From the NCBI GenBank assembly GCA_964606415.1, contig CAZSGN010000136.1, forward strand, positions 1 to 7,410: DNA of 7,410 nt, given 5' to 3'. Made by a program: the position numbers and the translations under genes. Every line of letters starts with the position of its first letter. The first letter of the stretch is position 1. Origin of the DNA: CAZSGN01 sp964606415. GTDB taxonomy: Bacteria; Bacteroidota; Bacteroidia; Bacteroidales; JBBRXJ01. Below are positions 6,913 to 7,410 of the stretch, piece by piece. Under the pieces are notes generated by a model, which saw only the letters and a list, made by a program, of their open reading frames with translations, was not told the origin of the DNA and did not search any database.

Positions 6913-6920
6913 CAAATTTA
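6913..6920 (-). promoter_or_regulatory. Candidate Bacteroidota -7 element (TAAATTTG) for the DUF2795 gene
   Basis: On the minus strand TAAATTTG matches TAnnTTTG exactly. It lies in the AT-rich 53-base gap between the adenosyltransferase stop and the DUF2795 start, and would give a leader of about 30 bases. No TTTG -33 element is seen at the usual spacing. An octamer with four fixed T/A-type positions can occur by chance in AT-rich DNA, so this rests mainly on its position. Confidence 0.4.
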
Positions 6921-6929
6921 AAAATAAAA

Positions 6930-7410
6930 TTAATATTTTGTGTTCCTGTTCCAATAAATTTCTTTTTCTTCAAAATCATGTAGTGTTTTTCTGGCTAACA
7001 CAAAAAAATAATCTGATAAACGGTTTAGATATTTAACAATCAAAGGGTTTGTGTCTGAATGCGATGCTAATCGAAGTGTCTGACGTTCGGCTCGACGGCA
7101 GACAGTCCTGGCAAGATGACAAAAGCTCTCTAATGTATTCCCTCCCGGTAGAACAAAATGAGCCAGTGGTGGCAGGTCTTGTTCCATCTTATCAATATCG
7201 TTTTCTAATTGCTTGATTTGTTCTTCTTTTATTTTCGGGATGCTGGCAGGACATTCTTCATTGTTTTCACAAGCTGATTCTGCGCAACAAGTCATCAGTT
7301 GATCCTGTATCTCAAGTAATCTTTTTTGTATAGCTTTTGAGGGATGTGACGACCGAATCAGGCCGACTTGAGCTATTAACTCATCGATAGAACCATATGC
7401 TTCTATCCTG
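6930..7410 (-). CDS. PduO-type cob(I)alamin adenosyltransferase (N-terminus outside window)
   Basis: Transfers the adenosyl group of ATP to cob(I)alamin to make adenosylcobalamin, in the cytoplasm; the family forms trimers. The frame is open to the window edge, so 159 C-terminal residues are visible of about 180-200. The missing part should hold the TKTGDxG nucleotide-binding motif. Reading from 7409 downward, the visible protein begins RIEAYGSIDELIAQVGLIRS, the second family motif with the conserved Asp. It then has FVLPGG and the ARTVCRRAER motif that binds ATP and places the corrinoid, followed by LNRLSDYFFVLAR. A Met at 7293-7295 gives a shorter open frame but is internal. An odd feature is the segment TCCAESACENNEECP after LEIQDQL, where relatives usually have a hydrophobic G-x-LAT-type stretch; it holds four cysteines. 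No cobalamin riboswitch can be judged, since the 5' end is off the window. The DUF2795 gene lies 53 bases downstream. Confidence 0.92.
   Translation of the reverse strand, partial: RIEAYGSIDELIAQVGLIRSSHPSKAIQKRLLEIQDQLMTCCAESACENNEECPASIPKIKEEQIKQLENDIDKMEQDLPPLAHFVLPGGNTLESFCHLARTVCRRAERQTLRLASHSDTNPLIVKYLNRLSDYFFVLARKTLHDFEEKEIYWNRNTKY

Noticed and set aside
6930..7295. Treating the adenosyltransferase as a complete 121-residue protein starting at 7295
   Set aside because: The same frame stays open to the window edge and encodes the family motif RIEAYGSIDEL upstream of that Met, so the gene is cut by the window, not short.
1..7410. Mobile elements, CRISPR arrays, tRNA/rRNA genes, toxin-antitoxin or defence genes
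   Set aside because: Reading both strands I found no transposase, integrase, direct-repeat array, tRNA-like cloverleaf or paired small genes. Gene content is conserved housekeeping and envelope biogenesis.

Overview
This is an AT-rich chromosomal segment that looks like a member of the phylum Bacteroidota. Three things suggest this: no gene start has a Shine-Dalgarno sequence and the leaders are A/T-rich; octamers matching the Bacteroidota -7 promoter element (TAnnTTTG) lie ahead of two gene starts; and the gene types are characteristic of the phylum (three SurA/PpiC-like genes in a row, an OstA-like protein, and a short acidic DUF2795 protein). Order and genus cannot be assigned from the window.

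Plus strand, positions 2-6618. The window opens inside the 3' half of guaB (IMP dehydrogenase). After a 38-base gap come three secreted folding-factor genes: a two-parvulin PpiC-type protein (811-2772), a probable lipoprotein with a degenerate parvulin region (2781-3632), and a SurA homologue (3583-4995). The SurA start codon lies 50 bases inside the gene before it. After a further 24 bases comes an OstA/LptA-like protein (5020-6618) built from about twelve repeats of roughly 30 residues. The tight spacing suggests one transcription unit for envelope biogenesis: chaperones and prolyl isomerases for outer-membrane proteins, then a periplasmic LPS-transport-type protein. A GC-containing stem-loop followed by a T-rich run at 6584-6646 probably ends it.

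Minus strand, positions 7410-6655. Converging on that terminator are the C-terminal part of a PduO-type cob(I)alamin adenosyltransferase (cut by the window edge) and, 53 bases further on, a 73-residue, very acidic DUF2795 protein with its own candidate promoter.

Most of this is conserved housekeeping sequence. I see no mobile element, CRISPR array, RNA gene, toxin-antitoxin pair or defence system, and no convincing new multi-gene system. The most interesting signals are the stepwise loss of parvulin histidines across the three folding-factor genes, the long repeat ladder in the OstA-like protein, the 50-base gene overlap, a cysteine cluster in the adenosyltransferase, and a terminator with alternative folds.
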